Below, one piece after another: positions 14,761 through 15,222 of a DNA stretch of 15,222 nt. This DNA is from Flavobacteriaceae bacterium UBA3179 (GTDB lineage: Bacteria > Bacteroidota > Bacteroidia > Flavobacteriales > Flavobacteriaceae): positions 1-15,222 of the forward strand of contig DEXR01000053.1 in NCBI GenBank assembly GCA_002364245.1. The letters are read 5' to 3'. Position numbers and translations under genes: made by a program. Position 1 is the first letter of the stretch. Each line of letters begins with the position of its first letter. Under the pieces are notes generated by a model that was not told the origin of the DNA, did not search any database, and saw only the letters and a program-made list of their open reading frames with translations.

Positions 14761-15222
14761 TTAGTCAACATTTTCAATTGACTTATAGGCTGCGATTACT
14801 TTCTTAACGAGTCTGTGGCGAATAACATCTTTATCATCTAAATAGATAACTCCCACGCCCTTTACATCTTTTAATACCAGTAACGCTTCTTTCAACCCTG
14901 AAATAACCCGTCGTGGTAAATCAATCTGTCCAGGGTCACCTGTAATCATAAATTTAGCATTTTTACCCATACGGGTAAGAAACATTTTCATTTGTGCATG
15001 CGTTGTGTTCTGTGCTTCATCAAGAATGACGAAAGCATTATCTAAGGTACGTCCTCTCATAAATGCCATTGGGGCAATTTGAATGATTCCTTTTTCTATG
15101 TGTGACTCTAGTTTTTCATGAGGAATCATATCACGTAACGCATCGTAGAGCGGTTGCATGTAAGGATCTAATTTCTCCTTTAAATCTCCCGGCAAAAATC
15201 CTAAATTCTCTCCTGCTTCTAC
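14761..15222 (-). CDS. PhoH family ATPase, C-terminal part (cut by window edge)
   Basis: The frame is open to the right edge, so the gene's 5' end is missing; 153 residues are visible. An internal TTG at 15195 is not the start, because [13 protein letters not shown] before it is the family's own sequence. Known: PhoH proteins are cytoplasmic P-loop ATPases related to the helicase domain of superfamily 1, often with roles in RNA metabolism. Seen: MAFMRGRTL (52-60 of the visible part), Walker [13 protein letters not shown] (63-74), [23 protein letters not shown] (81-103) and the C-terminal [15 protein letters not shown]. Walker A lies beyond the window. It is followed by purC after 32 bases, which suggests an operon. 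The upstream promoter is outside the window. A PhoH-like protein of about 310-320 residues in total is expected. Confidence 0.93.
   Translation of the reverse strand, partial: VEAGENLGFLPGDLKEKLDPYMQPLYDALRDMIPHEKLESHIEKGIIQIAPMAFMRGRTLDNAFVILDEAQNTTHAQMKMFLTRMGKNAKFMITGDPGQIDLPRRVISGLKEALLVLKDVKGVGVIYLDDKDVIRHRLVKKVIAAYKSIENVD

Noticed and set aside
15195..15195. Start of phoH at 15195
   Set aside because: The codon is an internal TTG (Leu in GFLPGD); the frame continues open with family sequence to the window edge.

Overview
The window looks like a chromosomal segment of a marine-type Bacteroidetes, most likely Flavobacteriaceae. The base composition is AT-rich. Several promoters fit the Bacteroidetes -7 consensus TAnnTTTG, and starts lack Shine-Dalgarno sequences. 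One very large protein ends in a type IX secretion (T9SS) sorting domain. The gene content (DUF4294 protein, M42 peptidase, PagL-like acyloxyacyl hydrolase, phoH next to purC) also fits that group. No mobile element, CRISPR array, complete tRNA or complete rRNA gene is visible.

Layout. Positions 1-204 (minus strand) carry what I read as the strong promoter and leader of an rRNA operon whose 16S gene would lie just beyond the left edge. Positions 205-409 hold no recognised gene, only a perfect AT-rich inverted repeat and a speculative 26-codon ORF. A DUF4294 protein (minus) and an M42 aminopeptidase (plus) are divergent, each with a TAATTTTG -7 element in the 126-bp gap. Next come a secreted lipoprotein with a promoter-overlapping palindrome and a strong terminator, then a translationally overlapping pair made of an MBOAT O-acyltransferase and an SGNH-like partner. 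These converge on an AGCS sodium:amino-acid symporter (minus). A PagL-like outer-membrane deacylase (plus) then converges on a 1470-residue T9SS-exported beta-helix protein (minus). The right end has purC and the C-terminal part of phoH, both minus and probably one operon.

How the genes relate. Most of the middle of the window concerns the cell envelope: one lipoprotein, an acyl-transfer pair that would decorate a glycan in the periplasm, a lipid A deacylase-like barrel and a giant surface protein. The flanking genes (M42 peptidase, AGCS transporter, purC, phoH, rRNA operon) are housekeeping. The most unusual structure is in the giant protein. Its beta-helix is not a simple run of coils but seven tandem copies of a five-coil super-repeat of about 146 residues. 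Two adjacent copies are nearly identical in protein but differ at many silent DNA positions.

Limits. Everything is read by eye from sequence and remembered family features; no database search, structure prediction or alignment was run. Promoter and terminator calls rest on motif and hairpin inspection only.
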